Positions 50,677 through 60,181 of a stretch of DNA of 64,000 nucleotides are shown here, piece after piece; the stretch's first letter is position 1; every line of letters starts with the position of its first letter. The notes beneath the pieces were generated by a model, which had not been told where the DNA came from, did not search any database, and saw only the letters and a list, made by a program, of their open reading frames with translations. Made by a program: the position numbers and the translations under genes. Location: NCBI RefSeq assembly GCF_020805785.1, contig NZ_JAJGZV010000004.1, forward strand, positions 248,001 through 312,000, written 5' to 3'. Source of the DNA: Flavobacterium chungbukense. Its GTDB lineage: Bacteria > Bacteroidota > Bacteroidia > Flavobacteriales > Flavobacteriaceae.

Positions 50677-53280
50677 ATGCTAAAGAAAGTTTTAAAAATA
50701 AGTGCCATCGTTATTGTGATATTTGTTGCTGCATTATTTGCCTTGCCTTTTTTATTTAAAGATCAGATCAAAGCCAAAATTGTCGAAGCTATTAACGAAA
50801 GTGTTGATGCGAAAGTTAGTTTTACAGATGCTGATTTAAGTTTATTTAAAAATTTCCCGAACGCAACTGTTGGGATTGAAAAACTGGTTATTATTAACAA
50901 AGCACCTTTTGAAGGTGACACTTTGGTTTCGCTTGGCGAATTAAATTTAAAAATGAGTGTTAAAGAACTTTTTAAAGGAAAAGACGAACCATTAAACATT
51001 CAAGGAATTAGTTCTACAAACGGATTAGTAAATATTATTTTCAACAAAGACGGCGTTGGAAACTTTGATATCGCGTTAAAAGATAAGAAAGAGGATAAAA
51101 AAGATGAAGCAAGCAAACCGCTTTCTTTAAAAATCCAAAATTACAAAATCGAAAATTTTACTTTTAGATATATCGATCAAGGTTCTAAAATTAAAATGGT
51201 AATTGACAGTTTAAATCACGAAGGAACTGGAGATTTTACCAATTCAAAATTAGATTTGAATACCAAAACAACTGCTAAAGTTTCATTGGATCTGGATAAA
51301 ATGAATTACATGAAAAATGTAAAACTTACTTTAGATGCCATCCTCGGAATTGATTTAGATAAAAGCAAATATACTTTTAAAGAAAATAAAGCTTTAATCA
51401 ATCAATTGCCTTTAGAGTTTGACGGTTTTATTCAAATGGCTGAGAACAAACAGATTTATGATTTAAAATTTAAAACCCCGACTTCTTCTTTTACAAACTT
51501 CTTAGGTTTAATTCCGTCTGCATATGCTTCTAGTTTAGACGGTGTAAAAACCACCGGCGATTTTACCGTAAAAGGTTTTGCAAAAGGAGAATTAACAGAA
51601 ACTACGGTTCCTAAATTTAATGTCGAAATTGCGTCAAACAACGCCTCTTTCCAATATCCAAATCTTCCGAAATCAGTTCAGAATATTGTTATTGATACTA
51701 AAATCATTAATGAAACAGGAATTTTAAACGACACTTACGTGAATTTAGATAAGCTGTCTTTTAGAATCGATCAAGATATTTTTAATGCTAAAGCGAATAT
51801 CAAAAACATAACTGTAAATCCAATAATTGATGCAGCATTAAAAGGAACAATCAACTTGGCTAATCTTTCAAAAGCGTATCCAATTAAAATGGATAAACCT
51901 TTGGCAGGGATTTTAAAAGCCGATGTTACTACCAATTTTGATATGGCTTCTGTTGAAAAAAGTCAATACCAAAACATCAAAAATGCGGGTACAATGAGTT
52001 TGTCAGGATTTAAATATACTGATGAAAACAATAAATCAATGAACATCAGCACTGCTTTAGTAGAATTCAATCCGAGCAGAATCAACTTAAAACAATTTGA
52101 TGCTACAACTGGAAAAAGTGACATTAGCATTAATGGAGTTTTGGAGAATTTCTATGGTTTTATGTTTAAAAAGCAAGAACTGAGAGGAAACTTCAACATG
52201 AGTTCAAATCAATTGGCGGTTGATGATTTTATGACTTCTGGAGAACCTTCAAAAGCAGAAACGAAAACAGCGGCTAAACCAGCTGAAGCCATGAAGATTC
52301 CTGCTTTCTTAAACTGTACTTTGAATGCAAAAGCAACAACTGTTTTATATGACAATTTAAAATTAAAAGATGTTTCTGGAAGATTGTTGATTAAAGACGA
52401 AAAAGCAACTTTAGAAAATTTCAAAACCAATATTTTTGGAGGATCAATTGGTCTTAACGGAGCAGTTTCTACAAAAGAAAAAGTGCCAACTTTTGATATG
52501 AATTTAGGTTTCAATCAAGTTGATATTGCACAGACTTTTACACAATTGGATATGATGAAAAAAATCGCTCCGATTGCTGGAATCATTAACGGAAAATTGA
52601 ATTCGACTATTAAATTGAATGGAAATTTGGATGCAAAAGAATTAACACCAGATTTAAAATCAATTTCTGGAGATTTAATTGGCCAGTTGCTTTCTACAAC
52701 GGTAAATTCTCAAAATTCAACTTTACTTAAAGCTTTAAGTTCTAATGTGAAATTTGTTGATTTAAATAAGGTCAATTTGAATGATATTAAAGCCGCTTTG
52801 ACTTTTGATAATGGAAAAGTAAACATCAAACCTTTTGATATTAAATACCAAGACATTAAAGTAACAGTTGGCGGAACTCACGGTTTTGACCAAACAATGA
52901 ATTATAACTTAAAATTTGATGTACCAGCTAAATATTTAGGAACGGAAGCCAACAATTTAATCGCTAAATTATCTCCTGCTGATGCATCAAAATTAGATAA
53001 CATTCCAATTAACGCAACTTTGACTGGAAACTTTTCGAATCCTAAAATAAATACTGATATGAAAACTGCTGTAAGTAATTTGACCACGCAATTGGTAAAT
53101 CAGCAGAAAGAAAAACTGACTCAAAAAGGTACTTCAGCGCTTACAGATTTAATCAATAAAAACACAAAAGCTAAAGATACAACGCAAGCTGCAAAAGCAG
53201 AAAAAGAACAAAAAACTCAAGAAGTTACTAAAAAAGCAAGTGATTTATTGAATGGTCTTTTTAAGAAAAAGAATCCGTAA
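50677..53280 (+). CDS. AsmA family protein
   Basis: This 867-residue AsmA-like protein has one N-terminal membrane anchor (~5-25) and a long periplasmic beta-rich region. The N-terminal AsmA segment opens with EAINESVDAKVSFTDADLSLF, and the AsmA_2-like C-terminal region (~600-800) has NGKLNSTIKLNGNL. A Lys/Ala/Gln-rich coiled tail ends in KKKNP. Relatives are tied to outer-membrane biogenesis and lipid transport between membranes. The gene is monocistronic. Confidence 0.9.
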   Translation: MLKKVLKISAIVIVIFVAALFALPFLFKDQIKAKIVEAINESVDAKVSFTDADLSLFKNFPNATVGIEKLVIINKAPFEGDTLVSLGELNLKMSVKELFKGKDEPLNIQGISSTNGLVNIIFNKDGVGNFDIALKDKKEDKKDEASKPLSLKIQNYKIENFTFRYIDQGSKIKMVIDSLNHEGTGDFTNSKLDLNTKTTAKVSLDLDKMNYMKNVKLTLDAILGIDLDKSKYTFKENKALINQLPLEFDGFIQMAENKQIYDLKFKTPTSSFTNFLGLIPSAYASSLDGVKTTGDFTVKGFAKGELTETTVPKFNVEIASNNASFQYPNLPKSVQNIVIDTKIINETGILNDTYVNLDKLSFRIDQDIFNAKANIKNITVNPIIDAALKGTINLANLSKAYPIKMDKPLAGILKADVTTNFDMASVEKSQYQNIKNAGTMSLSGFKYTDENNKSMNISTALVEFNPSRINLKQFDATTGKSDISINGVLENFYGFMFKKQELRGNFNMSSNQLAVDDFMTSGEPSKAETKTAAKPAEAMKIPAFLNCTLNAKATTVLYDNLKLKDVSGRLLIKDEKATLENFKTNIFGGSIGLNGAVSTKEKVPTFDMNLGFNQVDIAQTFTQLDMMKKIAPIAGIINGKLNSTIKLNGNLDAKELTPDLKSISGDLIGQLLSTTVNSQNSTLLKALSSNVKFVDLNKVNLNDIKAALTFDNGKVNIKPFDIKYQDIKVTVGGTHGFDQTMNYNLKFDVPAKYLGTEANNLIAKLSPADASKLDNIPINATLTGNFSNPKINTDMKTAVSNLTTQLVNQQKEKLTQKGTSALTDLINKNTKAKDTTQAAKAEKEQKTQEVTKKASDLLNGLFKKKNP

Positions 53281-53285
53281 TTTTT

Positions 53286-53323
53286 AAGATGCTAAGGTTC
53301 TAAGGGACTGAGGCGCTAAGGTT
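53286..53323. repeat. Short interspersed repeat family 4
   Basis: AGATGCTAAGGTTCTAAGGG and its continuation is the reverse complement type of the CTTAG-rich runs at 29022 and 39119. Confidence 0.55.
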
Positions 53324-53333
53324 TTATTATCAT

Positions 53334-53370
53334 AAAAAATCCTGTTCGTAAGAACAGGATTTTCTTTTTT
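53334..53370. terminator. Terminator between the AsmA-like and GT9 genes
   Basis: AAAATCCTGTTC and GAACAGGATTTT form a perfect stem. The flanks allow use from both strands. Confidence 0.88.
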
Positions 53371-53383
53371 ATATATCGTAATT

Positions 53384-54430
53384 CTACTTTTTTAGAACTT
53401 TTTTTATTGCTTTTATAAAATCTGGAACACCTAAAACGTTTGTATCTAAACCCAAACTTCCGTTTCCGTAAGGCTCATATTTTTTCATATTCGAACCAGA
53501 AAACAAACCTAATGTAGGCGCTTTTGCAGCACTTGACAAATGCATAATGCCACTGTCTGCTCCAACAAAAACATCTACATTGGCTAAAACAGATCCAATT
53601 TCTCTAATATCTTTACTATAAAAAGTAGGCGCTTCAAAATTGATTTGAGAAACATTTTCTACTGGTAAAACTTCAAAAATATTCTCGTCTGGAAATTCGT
53701 TTTTCAAAACGGTATAAAATTCTGCCCACCAATCAGTACTGTAGCATTTCTCTCCTGTAGCAAAGGTAAAAATTGCAATTGTTCTTTTGTTCGGATCAAT
53801 AATTTTATCTAGAGTTTGCTTTCCGTTTGCTATTTCGTCTTTTGATAATTTCAAATCAATTAGCGCAACAGGTTCACTTTTATCTTCAACTCCAACCTGA
53901 CTTAAAAAATGTCTGAAATTGTAAACTGGATATTTTGCAATGTGTTCGTAATCTGAATGATTTAAATTAACTCCTTCAGGCAGATTTCCGAAAAATTTAT
54001 ATTTTGCAGTTGAAAATTTTACGCCAAGTCTTCCGGATGAAGAATTCTGATCTACATTTATGGCGAGATCATAATTTTGTTTTCTAATTAAAGTCCAAAC
54101 TTTAAAGTACTTTATTAATTCTTTAAAAGGTTTTTTAGGAAGATGAATAATCTTATCTACATTATCGTAGTTTTCAAAAACAATTGGCGCAAGAGTGCCT
54201 TTTACAAACACATCAATTTTACATCCAGGAAAAGTTTTAGTTACTTCTTCAACCAATGGAGTAATCAAAAGCATATTTCCCAATCTTCCGTTTGGTCTGC
54301 AGATCAGAACTTTTTTAATCTTGCTTTTATCAATTGGCTCAATATTTCTAATGTCTAAATTTCCAACATTCTTGGTTAAACTCTGCATTAGAGAACGCCT
54401 AAAAGCGTTGACTTTTTTTTTGCTACTCAT
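53384..54430 (-). CDS. Glycosyltransferase family 9 protein
   Basis: This 348-residue GT9 enzyme is heptosyltransferase-like. RPNGRLGNMLLITPLVEEV lies near residue 48, and the GT-B C-domain has FVGADSGIMHLSSAAKAP at about 285-305, followed by GLFSGSN. It would add a sugar to lipopolysaccharide or another surface glycan. The donor is not predictable, as GT9 in Bacteroidota is not always heptose-specific. Confidence 0.9.
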   Translation of the reverse strand: MSSKKKVNAFRRSLMQSLTKNVGNLDIRNIEPIDKSKIKKVLICRPNGRLGNMLLITPLVEEVTKTFPGCKIDVFVKGTLAPIVFENYDNVDKIIHLPKKPFKELIKYFKVWTLIRKQNYDLAINVDQNSSSGRLGVKFSTAKYKFFGNLPEGVNLNHSDYEHIAKYPVYNFRHFLSQVGVEDKSEPVALIDLKLSKDEIANGKQTLDKIIDPNKRTIAIFTFATGEKCYSTDWWAEFYTVLKNEFPDENIFEVLPVENVSQINFEAPTFYSKDIREIGSVLANVDVFVGADSGIMHLSSAAKAPTLGLFSGSNMKKYEPYGNGSLGLDTNVLGVPDFIKAIKKVLKK

Positions 54431-54596
54431 GTGGTATTTGTTTTGTACTAATTGTTTTTGAAACGTTAATTTGCTTTAGCATACCAAAGCTATAATTATT
54501 TCATCAATTAATTAACACAAAACGATCAAATAAATTGTAATTTTTAAATTAAAATAATTTTAATCTAAAAAAAGATAACAATTTAATAATAAAACC

Positions 54597-55391
54597 TTAC
54601 ACATTTATCGTTACAACGTACCCTTCAGAACCACGCACATTAAATACAGTACCATTTTCAAACAATAAGTATTGCCCTTTAATTCCAGTTAGTTTTCCGC
54701 TGAAAGAAGGTGTTTTATCCAAATTTAAACTATTTACTTTTGGAGGATAACTCAAAACAGGATAATTTAGCTCATAAACATCATTTTTTTGAGCGTAAAA
54801 ATAATCTTTAACCTCAGCAGGAATTAAATTCTCCACTTTTGATTTCTCAAGAATTAAATCACAACCTTCAGCCGTACATTGCAACATTTTGCGCCAATTG
54901 GTTTTATCTGCATAATGATCTTTTAGCGCTACCTCAGTAATTCCAGCCAAATATCGATTTGGAACCTCAACAATTGCAATGGCCTGTGTTGCTCCTTGGT
55001 CAATCCATCTCGTCGGAACTTGGGTTTTACGGGTAACCCCAACTTTGATTTCACTTGATAAAGCCAGATAAACAACGTGTGGTTGCAATTGGACTTTAGA
55101 TTCGTATTCTAAATCTCTATCAGCAACTCCTAAATGTGCCGTACTCAATTCTGGTCGCATAATCCAGTCACCAACCGCGGGACTAGAGTAAAAACAATCG
55201 TAACAAAAACCTTGTCGGTAGATTTTTTTCTTTTTACTGCAATTCAAACACTGATAACCTATAAAGTTAATTTCAATTTCTTTATCCAATAATTGATTGA
55301 CATTTAAAAAACTATCTTCGAAAACCAAATAATATTGAATTGGACTTCCAAGTTCGGTTTGCATTTTTGTCAGGACACCTTGATATTGCAT
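54597..55391 (-). CDS. DUF2797 family protein
   Basis: This 264-residue protein has an N-terminal zinc-ribbon-like Cys4 (CLNC at ~48-51 and CYDC at ~68-71) followed by the DUF2797 core with WIMRPELSTAHLGV and VYLALSSEIKVGVTR. The later part has RWIDQGATQAIAI and LKDHYADKTNWRKML. Function is unknown, though the zinc motif and basic residues suggest nucleic acid binding. It is divergent from the GH3-family gene. Confidence 0.9.
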   Translation of the reverse strand: MQYQGVLTKMQTELGSPIQYYLVFEDSFLNVNQLLDKEIEINFIGYQCLNCSKKKKIYRQGFCYDCFYSSPAVGDWIMRPELSTAHLGVADRDLEYESKVQLQPHVVYLALSSEIKVGVTRKTQVPTRWIDQGATQAIAIVEVPNRYLAGITEVALKDHYADKTNWRKMLQCTAEGCDLILEKSKVENLIPAEVKDYFYAQKNDVYELNYPVLSYPPKVNSLNLDKTPSFSGKLTGIKGQYLLFENGTVFNVRGSEGYVVTINV

Positions 55392-55512
55392 TCGTATTTT
55401 TATTTATTATTGCTGATTTAGATTTATCAAAAGAATTATTTTTTTGTGTTAAAATTCGGGTTATTAGTTAGAATCTTTACCTCAAATCGAATGGTTTTTT
55501 ACAAAAAAACAC

Positions 55513-55520
55513 TATTTTTG
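55513..55520 (+). promoter_or_regulatory. -7 element upstream of the GH3-family gene
   Basis: TATTTTTG fits the consensus but lies 111 bases before the GH3 ATG, giving a long leader. No TTG is found at -33. Confidence 0.45.
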
Positions 55521-55631
55521 ATATGAAGACAAAGTTACTATTTGTCTCTCGATATTCAAATTTTAAGTTTTCTGTTTTTACGTTAATTGCGTAACTTAAA
55601 ACCTAAAATCAGTTAACTAAAAAACAAATTC

Positions 55632-57143
55632 ATGCCTTTATCTATAATCAATTCGTTTGCATCTTGGGTTCTTAAACAAAGAATTCATCAAATAGAACTT
55701 TTTTTAAAATACCCAAATGAAGTTCAGGAAGAATTATTGCACAACTTATTGACGGCATCTGAAAATACGATTATTGGTAAACAATATGATTTTGCCAGCA
55801 TCAACTCCTATCAGACATTTTCAGAAAGAGTTCCAATATCAACTTATGAAGAACTACAGCCACTTATAGAACGTACGCGTTTGGGCGAACAAAACGTTTT
55901 TTGGGAGACTCCAATTAAATGGTTTGCAAAATCTAGTGGCACAACCAATGCAAAAAGCAAATTTATTCCTGTAAGTAATGAAGCCTTAGAAGATTGTCAT
56001 TATAAAGGAAGTAAAGATTTATTATGTCTTTATTTGAACAACAATGAAGATTCTGAATTGTTTTTAGGAAAAAGTCTTCGATTGGGCGGAAGTTCTCAAA
56101 TTTACGAAAACAACAATACTTTCTTTGGGGATTTATCGGCAATTTTAATTGAAAATATGCCTATTTGGGCCGAATTTAGCAGTACCCCAAGCAGTAAAAC
56201 TTCGTTAATGAGCGAATGGGAAACTAAAATGGCCGCAATTATTAACGAAACTAAAAATGAAAACGTTACGAGTTTTGCCGGTGTTCCTTCTTGGATGCTA
56301 GTTTTAATGAATAAGGTTTTAGAAAATACAGGCAAACAAAATTTATTGGAACTTTGGCCAAATCTTGAGGTGTATTTTCATGGAGGTGTAAGTTTTTCTC
56401 CATACAAAGAACAATACAAAAAAATTCTACCAAGTTCAGATTTTAAATACTACGAAATTTACAATGCTTCTGAAGGTTTTTTTGCCATCCAGGATTTGAA
56501 CTACTCCAGTGATTTATTGCTGATGCTAGACTATGGAATTTTCTACGAATTTATTCCGATGGATACTTATGGAACTCCTAATCAAAAAGTTGTTCGTTTA
56601 GCAGATGTTGAATTAAATAAAAACTACGCAATTGTTATTACAACCAATTCTGGTTTATGGCGTTATTTAATTGGTGATACGGTTCGTTTTACATCTTTAA
56701 ATCCGTATCGAATTAGAGTCACAGGAAGAACCAAACATCATATCAATGTTTTTGGTGAAGAATTAATGGTGGAAAATACCGATCAGGCAATTGCAAAAGC
56801 ATGTCAGGTAACTCAAACAGAAGTAATTGATTACACGGTTGCTCCAATTTTTATGCAAGACAAGGAAAAAGGTGCACACGAATGGATGATTGAATTTAAG
56901 AAACATCCTGCCGATGTTGGTCTTTTCCAAAAAGTTCTGGACGAAACGCTACAAACTTTAAATTCTGATTACGAAGCTAAGCGCTACAATAATATGACTT
57001 TAAATCCTTTGGTGATTAATGTTGCGCGTGAGAATTTATTTTATGATTGGTTGAAAGAAAGAGATAAATTAGGCGGTCAGCATAAGATTCCAAGACTTTC
57101 TAATCAGAGAGATTATTTGGAGCAATTGAAGGAAATGTGTTAA
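55632..57143 (+). CDS. GH3 auxin-responsive-promoter family protein
   Basis: This 503-residue acyl-adenylating enzyme is of the GH3 family, which in plants joins amino acids to jasmonate or auxin; the bacterial substrate is not known. The ATP-binding loop KSSGTTNAKSKFIP begins at ~100. The core has EIYNASEGFFA (~277) and the C-terminal lobe has VTGRTKHHINVFGEELMVEN near 365-385. A small membrane-protein gene follows after 20 bases, apparently in the same transcript. Confidence 0.92.
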   Translation: MPLSIINSFASWVLKQRIHQIELFLKYPNEVQEELLHNLLTASENTIIGKQYDFASINSYQTFSERVPISTYEELQPLIERTRLGEQNVFWETPIKWFAKSSGTTNAKSKFIPVSNEALEDCHYKGSKDLLCLYLNNNEDSELFLGKSLRLGGSSQIYENNNTFFGDLSAILIENMPIWAEFSSTPSSKTSLMSEWETKMAAIINETKNENVTSFAGVPSWMLVLMNKVLENTGKQNLLELWPNLEVYFHGGVSFSPYKEQYKKILPSSDFKYYEIYNASEGFFAIQDLNYSSDLLLMLDYGIFYEFIPMDTYGTPNQKVVRLADVELNKNYAIVITTNSGLWRYLIGDTVRFTSLNPYRIRVTGRTKHHINVFGEELMVENTDQAIAKACQVTQTEVIDYTVAPIFMQDKEKGAHEWMIEFKKHPADVGLFQKVLDETLQTLNSDYEAKRYNNMTLNPLVINVARENLFYDWLKERDKLGGQHKIPRLSNQRDYLEQLKEMC

Positions 57144-57163
57144 TTTATTATATTATTAGAAAC

Positions 57164-57406
57164 ATGAAGAATACAAAATTCAGCGATATGAGTACCGAAG
57201 AACTCATTAAAAATCAGAAAACATTGAAAACAGTTAATACTATTTTTGCTGTGGTGTTATTTATGCTTTTTGCTCTCAATATTTTCATTGTTTTCAACAA
57301 AGGTTTTAGTGCTATGAATGTTGTTCCGATTGCTTTGTTACCTATTCTATTTTTGAATATTAGTAATTTAAAGGAGATTAAGAAGGAATTGGAATCGAGG
57401 AAATAG
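57164..57406 (+). CDS. Small two-helix membrane protein
   Basis: This 80-residue protein has a polar N-terminus (MKNTKFSDMSTEELIKNQKT) and two hydrophobic segments (~27-46 and ~53-68), ending in a charged helix. It resembles a small Bacteroidota family often labelled redox-active disulfide protein 2, but it contains no Cys, so that label would be misleading. The ATG at 57164 is used; an earlier GTG overlaps the GH3 stop region. Confidence 0.7.
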   Translation: MKNTKFSDMSTEELIKNQKTLKTVNTIFAVVLFMLFALNIFIVFNKGFSAMNVVPIALLPILFLNISNLKEIKKELESRK

Positions 57407-57443
57407 CAATTAAAATTTACTGAAATAAAACGATTCACAACTT

Positions 57444-57582
57444 GAATTGCCTCTAGCTTTAGCTAGTGGTTATAAATACAATTGCTGTTGGCTTTAGATA
57501 AAATTCGCTTTGATTGTTAATTTGGCTAAAGCCGAAAATCAATTTCAATCAATTTTCCTCCAGCTAAAGCAGGAGGCAATTC
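57444..57582. repeat. Palindromic element (family 5)
   Basis: GAATTGCCTCTAGCTTTAGC (from 57444) pairs imperfectly with GCTAAAGCAGGAGGCAATTC (ending 57582). An inner GGCTTTAG/CTAAAGCC pair lies between. This element, with copy C and family-2 fragments, fills the 467-base gap 57407-57873. Confidence 0.7.
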
Positions 57583-57641
57583 AATTAAAACTTCTTTTTA
57601 AATTTCATTTTTCTTTTGGAATAGATAATTCCACTAAACTC

Positions 57642-57728
57642 GCATGAGGGATAGAAGTGGAAATCCTTTTTGTTTTTTCTTTAAAAACAAAAAGATTGGA
57701 ACGGATAGCCCGACCCGGAGGGACATGC
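57642..57728 (+). repeat. Structured repeat family 1, copy C
   Basis: The outer stem GCATG (57642-57646) pairs with CATGC (57724-57728). The conserved core GGATAGAAGTGGAAA and ATTGGAACGGATAGC brackets a 12-bp stem CTTTTTGTTTTT with its complement. Confidence 0.78.
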
Positions 57729-57732
57729 CCAT

Positions 57733-57770
57733 AAAAAAAACCTCAGCTCTTTTAAAAGACGGAGGTTTTT
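57733..57770. terminator. Hairpin near the end of the GH3 transcript region
   Basis: AAAACCTC and GAGGTTTT pair with an inner CTTTTAAAAG. It could terminate the GH3 unit or the convergent serB. Confidence 0.6.
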
Positions 57771-57788
57771 GTTTTTATTTTGATTGTC

Positions 57789-57867
57789 GAGTTTCTTGTG
57801 GAGATTTCTCCTTCGTCGAAATGACAATATTGTGTTGAACTCTTCGACTTCGCTCAGGGTGACAAAC
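57789..57867. repeat. Palindromic repeat family 2, partial copy
   Basis: GAGATTTCTCCTTCGTCGAA matches one arm of the family-2 elements. It is followed by a CGACTTCGCTCAGGGTGACA segment, which is a different short repeat often found beside this family. It ends just before the serB stop. Confidence 0.55.
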
Positions 57868-57873
57868 TAGATT

Positions 57874-59103
57874 TTACATCATATCAATATATCTGTCGTG
57901 GTATCCTAAAAGATATAGAACACCATCAAGACCTAAACTTGAGATAGACGTTGAAGCGCTTTCTTTTACTTTTGGTTTGGCGTGGAAGGCGATTCCAAGA
58001 CCAGCTAAGTTTAGCATTGGCAAATCGTTTGCGCCGTCTCCAACTGCGATGGTTTGGTTGATGTGAATTCCTTCTTTTTCGGCAATTGCTTTTAAGTATT
58101 CTGCTTTTTTCTGACCGTCTACAATATCACCTAAATATTTACCGGTTAATTTACCGTCTATAATTTCCAGCTGATTGGCGTGAACGTAATCTATTCCTAG
58201 TTCTTTTTGCAAGTATTCTCCAAAATAGGTAAATCCTCCTGAAAGAATTGCGGTTTTATAACCGTAATATTTTAAGGCTTTCATTAAACGATGTGCGCCT
58301 TGCGTAATTGGCAAATTGATGGCAACATTTTGCAAAACTTCTTCGCTTAAACCTTCAAGCAAAGCCATACGTTTTTTGAAACTTTCGTTGAAATCAATTT
58401 CACCATTCATAGCAGATTCTGTAATTGCTCTAACTTGTTCTCCTACTCCATTCAATTCTGCCAATTCGTCGATTACCTCAGTTTGGATTAAAGTTGAATC
58501 CATATCAAAGCAAACCAAACGGCGGTTTCTTCTATAAATATTATCTTCTTGGAAAGAAATGTCAACATTAAGCGTTCTGGAAATTTCCATAAAGCTTGCT
58601 GTCATAATAATTTTGTTTACAATTTCTCCAGTTACAGACAATTGAATACAAGAGCGAGGATATTCTTCTTTATCAACAACAGAAGTTCTTCCCGTTAAAC
58701 GAATAATCGAATCAATATTTAGATTTTGATCTGACATTATTTGGGTCACTGCAGACAGTTGAGAAGCCGCCAACTTTTCGCCTAAAATATTGATGATGTA
58801 ACGTTGTTTAGATTGTGATTTTACCCACTTTTCATAATCTTCAATAGAAATCGGAATAAATTTTACTTTTATTTCTAATTCGTAGGCTTTAAACAATAAA
58901 TCTTTTAAAACTGGCGCTGACGAAGAACCTGCGGCAATTTCGAACAAAATTCCTAAAGAAAGTGTATCATGAATATCGGCTTGACCAATATCTAATATAT
59001 TGGCATCGTATGTTGCCAAAACAGCTGTTAAACCTGCTGTAACTCCAATTTTATCGTGTCCTGAAACTTTTAATAAAATTATTTCTTTATCTTCTGCTGC
59101 CAT
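57874..59103 (-). CDS. serB: Phosphoserine phosphatase with N-terminal ACT domains
   Basis: SerB removes phosphate from O-phosphoserine, the last step of serine synthesis. The 409 residues contain two ACT-like regulatory domains (~8-85 and ~100-180) and a HAD phosphatase with D200-M-D202-ST, a later SGGF and GDGANDLPML. The ACT pair probably binds an amino acid effector. ATG 59103 (MAAEDKEI) is chosen because a longer frame from 59130 would overlap a -7-like element at 59128-59135. Confidence 0.95.
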   Translation of the reverse strand: MAAEDKEIILLKVSGHDKIGVTAGLTAVLATYDANILDIGQADIHDTLSLGILFEIAAGSSSAPVLKDLLFKAYELEIKVKFIPISIEDYEKWVKSQSKQRYIINILGEKLAASQLSAVTQIMSDQNLNIDSIIRLTGRTSVVDKEEYPRSCIQLSVTGEIVNKIIMTASFMEISRTLNVDISFQEDNIYRRNRRLVCFDMDSTLIQTEVIDELAELNGVGEQVRAITESAMNGEIDFNESFKKRMALLEGLSEEVLQNVAINLPITQGAHRLMKALKYYGYKTAILSGGFTYFGEYLQKELGIDYVHANQLEIIDGKLTGKYLGDIVDGQKKAEYLKAIAEKEGIHINQTIAVGDGANDLPMLNLAGLGIAFHAKPKVKESASTSISSLGLDGVLYLLGYHDRYIDMM

Positions 59104-59183
59104 TTTCTTTCTTGAATTTTGAAGCGACAAAAATCGACAATCTATTGTTGATAAAAAAGAATAATCATTGTTTTTTTAAAACG

Positions 59184-59210
59184 AAAAAGCACATTTTCAT
59201 GTGCTTTTTT
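59184..59210 (-). terminator. Terminator of the VOC/SRPBCC cluster
   Basis: AAAAAGCACAT and ATGTGCTTTTT form a perfect stem downstream of the last VOC gene. Confidence 0.85.
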
Positions 59211-59253
59211 GAGTAATTTAACAATTATACTTTAGTATTAAAATAACTTAACT

Positions 59254-59694
59254 TTAAAATTCTCCTACTGGCGGGTTTTTATCAAAACTTACCATCCAGT
59301 TCACTCCGAATTTGTCTTTAAACATGCCGAAATAAGATCCCCAGAAAGTATCGTTCATTGCCATCTCTACATGTCCTCCAGCCGAAAGTCCACTAAAGAT
59401 TTTATCTGCTTCTTCTCTGCTTTCTGTATTAATGGAAATTGAAAAATTATCTCCAAAACCTACATCTCCGTATCTCGGATGACTGTCACTTCCCATTAAA
59501 ATAGTATTTCCAATAGGAAGCGAAACATGCATAATTCGATTTAACGCTTCCTCAGAAAGTACTTCTCCTTCTTCTGCGGGTGCATCTTTATATTTTCCAA
59601 TGTATGGAAAATCTCCACCAAAAACTGACTTGTAAAACAAAAATGCCTCTTCGCAAGTTCCGTTAAACATTAAATAAGGATTAATTGCTGCCAT
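59254..59694 (-). CDS. VOC family protein (PhnB-like)
   Basis: This 146-residue VOC protein is of the PhnB type: INPYLMFNGTCEEAFLFYKSVFGG and later MHVSLPIGNTILMGSD and GSYFGMFKDKFGVNWMVSF. The fold pairs two beta-alpha-beta-beta-beta units around a metal site, but a specific reaction cannot be given. It is the last gene of a five-gene cluster on the minus strand, all VOC or SRPBCC proteins. Confidence 0.88.
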   Translation of the reverse strand: MAAINPYLMFNGTCEEAFLFYKSVFGGDFPYIGKYKDAPAEEGEVLSEEALNRIMHVSLPIGNTILMGSDSHPRYGDVGFGDNFSISINTESREEADKIFSGLSAGGHVEMAMNDTFWGSYFGMFKDKFGVNWMVSFDKNPPVGEF

Positions 59695-59742
59695 TTTTTT
59701 AATTGTTAATTGTTGATTATAAATTGTTAATGCCTTCGTATT

Positions 59743-60180
59743 CTATTCTTCAGACAATTCTTTAATTTTTTCCAGCCCTTTAGGAAACGCTTCTTTGAAA
59801 TAGTCGATATGTTTTTCAATTACATCAACTTCTGCTTGAAGATCTATCTCATCTCCTTTTTGAGTCAGTCTATAGGTTTCCATTGCTCCCACCCATTTCT
59901 GCGTTTCTTCATTTGGCGGAACTTCTTTAAAATCTTTAATTTCACCCATATGCTTAAATGCCATGTACTCATTTGGAATTTTAGTTTCAATAATACTATT
60001 CATTCCTTCTCCTGTCGGGCCTAAAAAATAAATTTTATCTCCTTCTTTCCAATTCGTTTCAACGTAGCTCCCTTCACAAAAAGCACTTGTCCACTTTCTG
60101 TATGTTTCGTCATCCCATAAAACTTTCCAAATCTTTTCTTTAGAAGCTTTAATATCAATATTGAATACTAATTTTTCCAT
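59743..60180 (-). CDS. SRPBCC/AHSA1-like protein (copy 2)
   Basis: This 145-residue START-like protein has KASKEKIWKVLWDDETYRKW in its first helix and EIDLQAEVDVIEKHI towards the end. It would form a hydrophobic ligand-binding cup; no catalytic function is evident. The start at 60180 (MEKLVFNI) is one base after the preceding VOC stop (60182-60184). A longer frame would run back into that gene and is rejected. Confidence 0.86.
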   Translation of the reverse strand: MEKLVFNIDIKASKEKIWKVLWDDETYRKWTSAFCEGSYVETNWKEGDKIYFLGPTGEGMNSIIETKIPNEYMAFKHMGEIKDFKEVPPNEETQKWVGAMETYRLTQKGDEIDLQAEVDVIEKHIDYFKEAFPKGLEKIKELSEE

Positions 60181-60181
60181 C

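Noticed and set aside
55523..55594. A 23-codon leader frame before the GH3 gene
   Set aside because: Its ATG lies two bases after the -7 box, at or before the expected transcription start, so it would not be translated.
57644..57838. A 64-codon frame over structured repeat copy C
   Set aside because: It follows the repeat and terminator hairpin and repeats the composition of other repeat copies, so it is not a gene.
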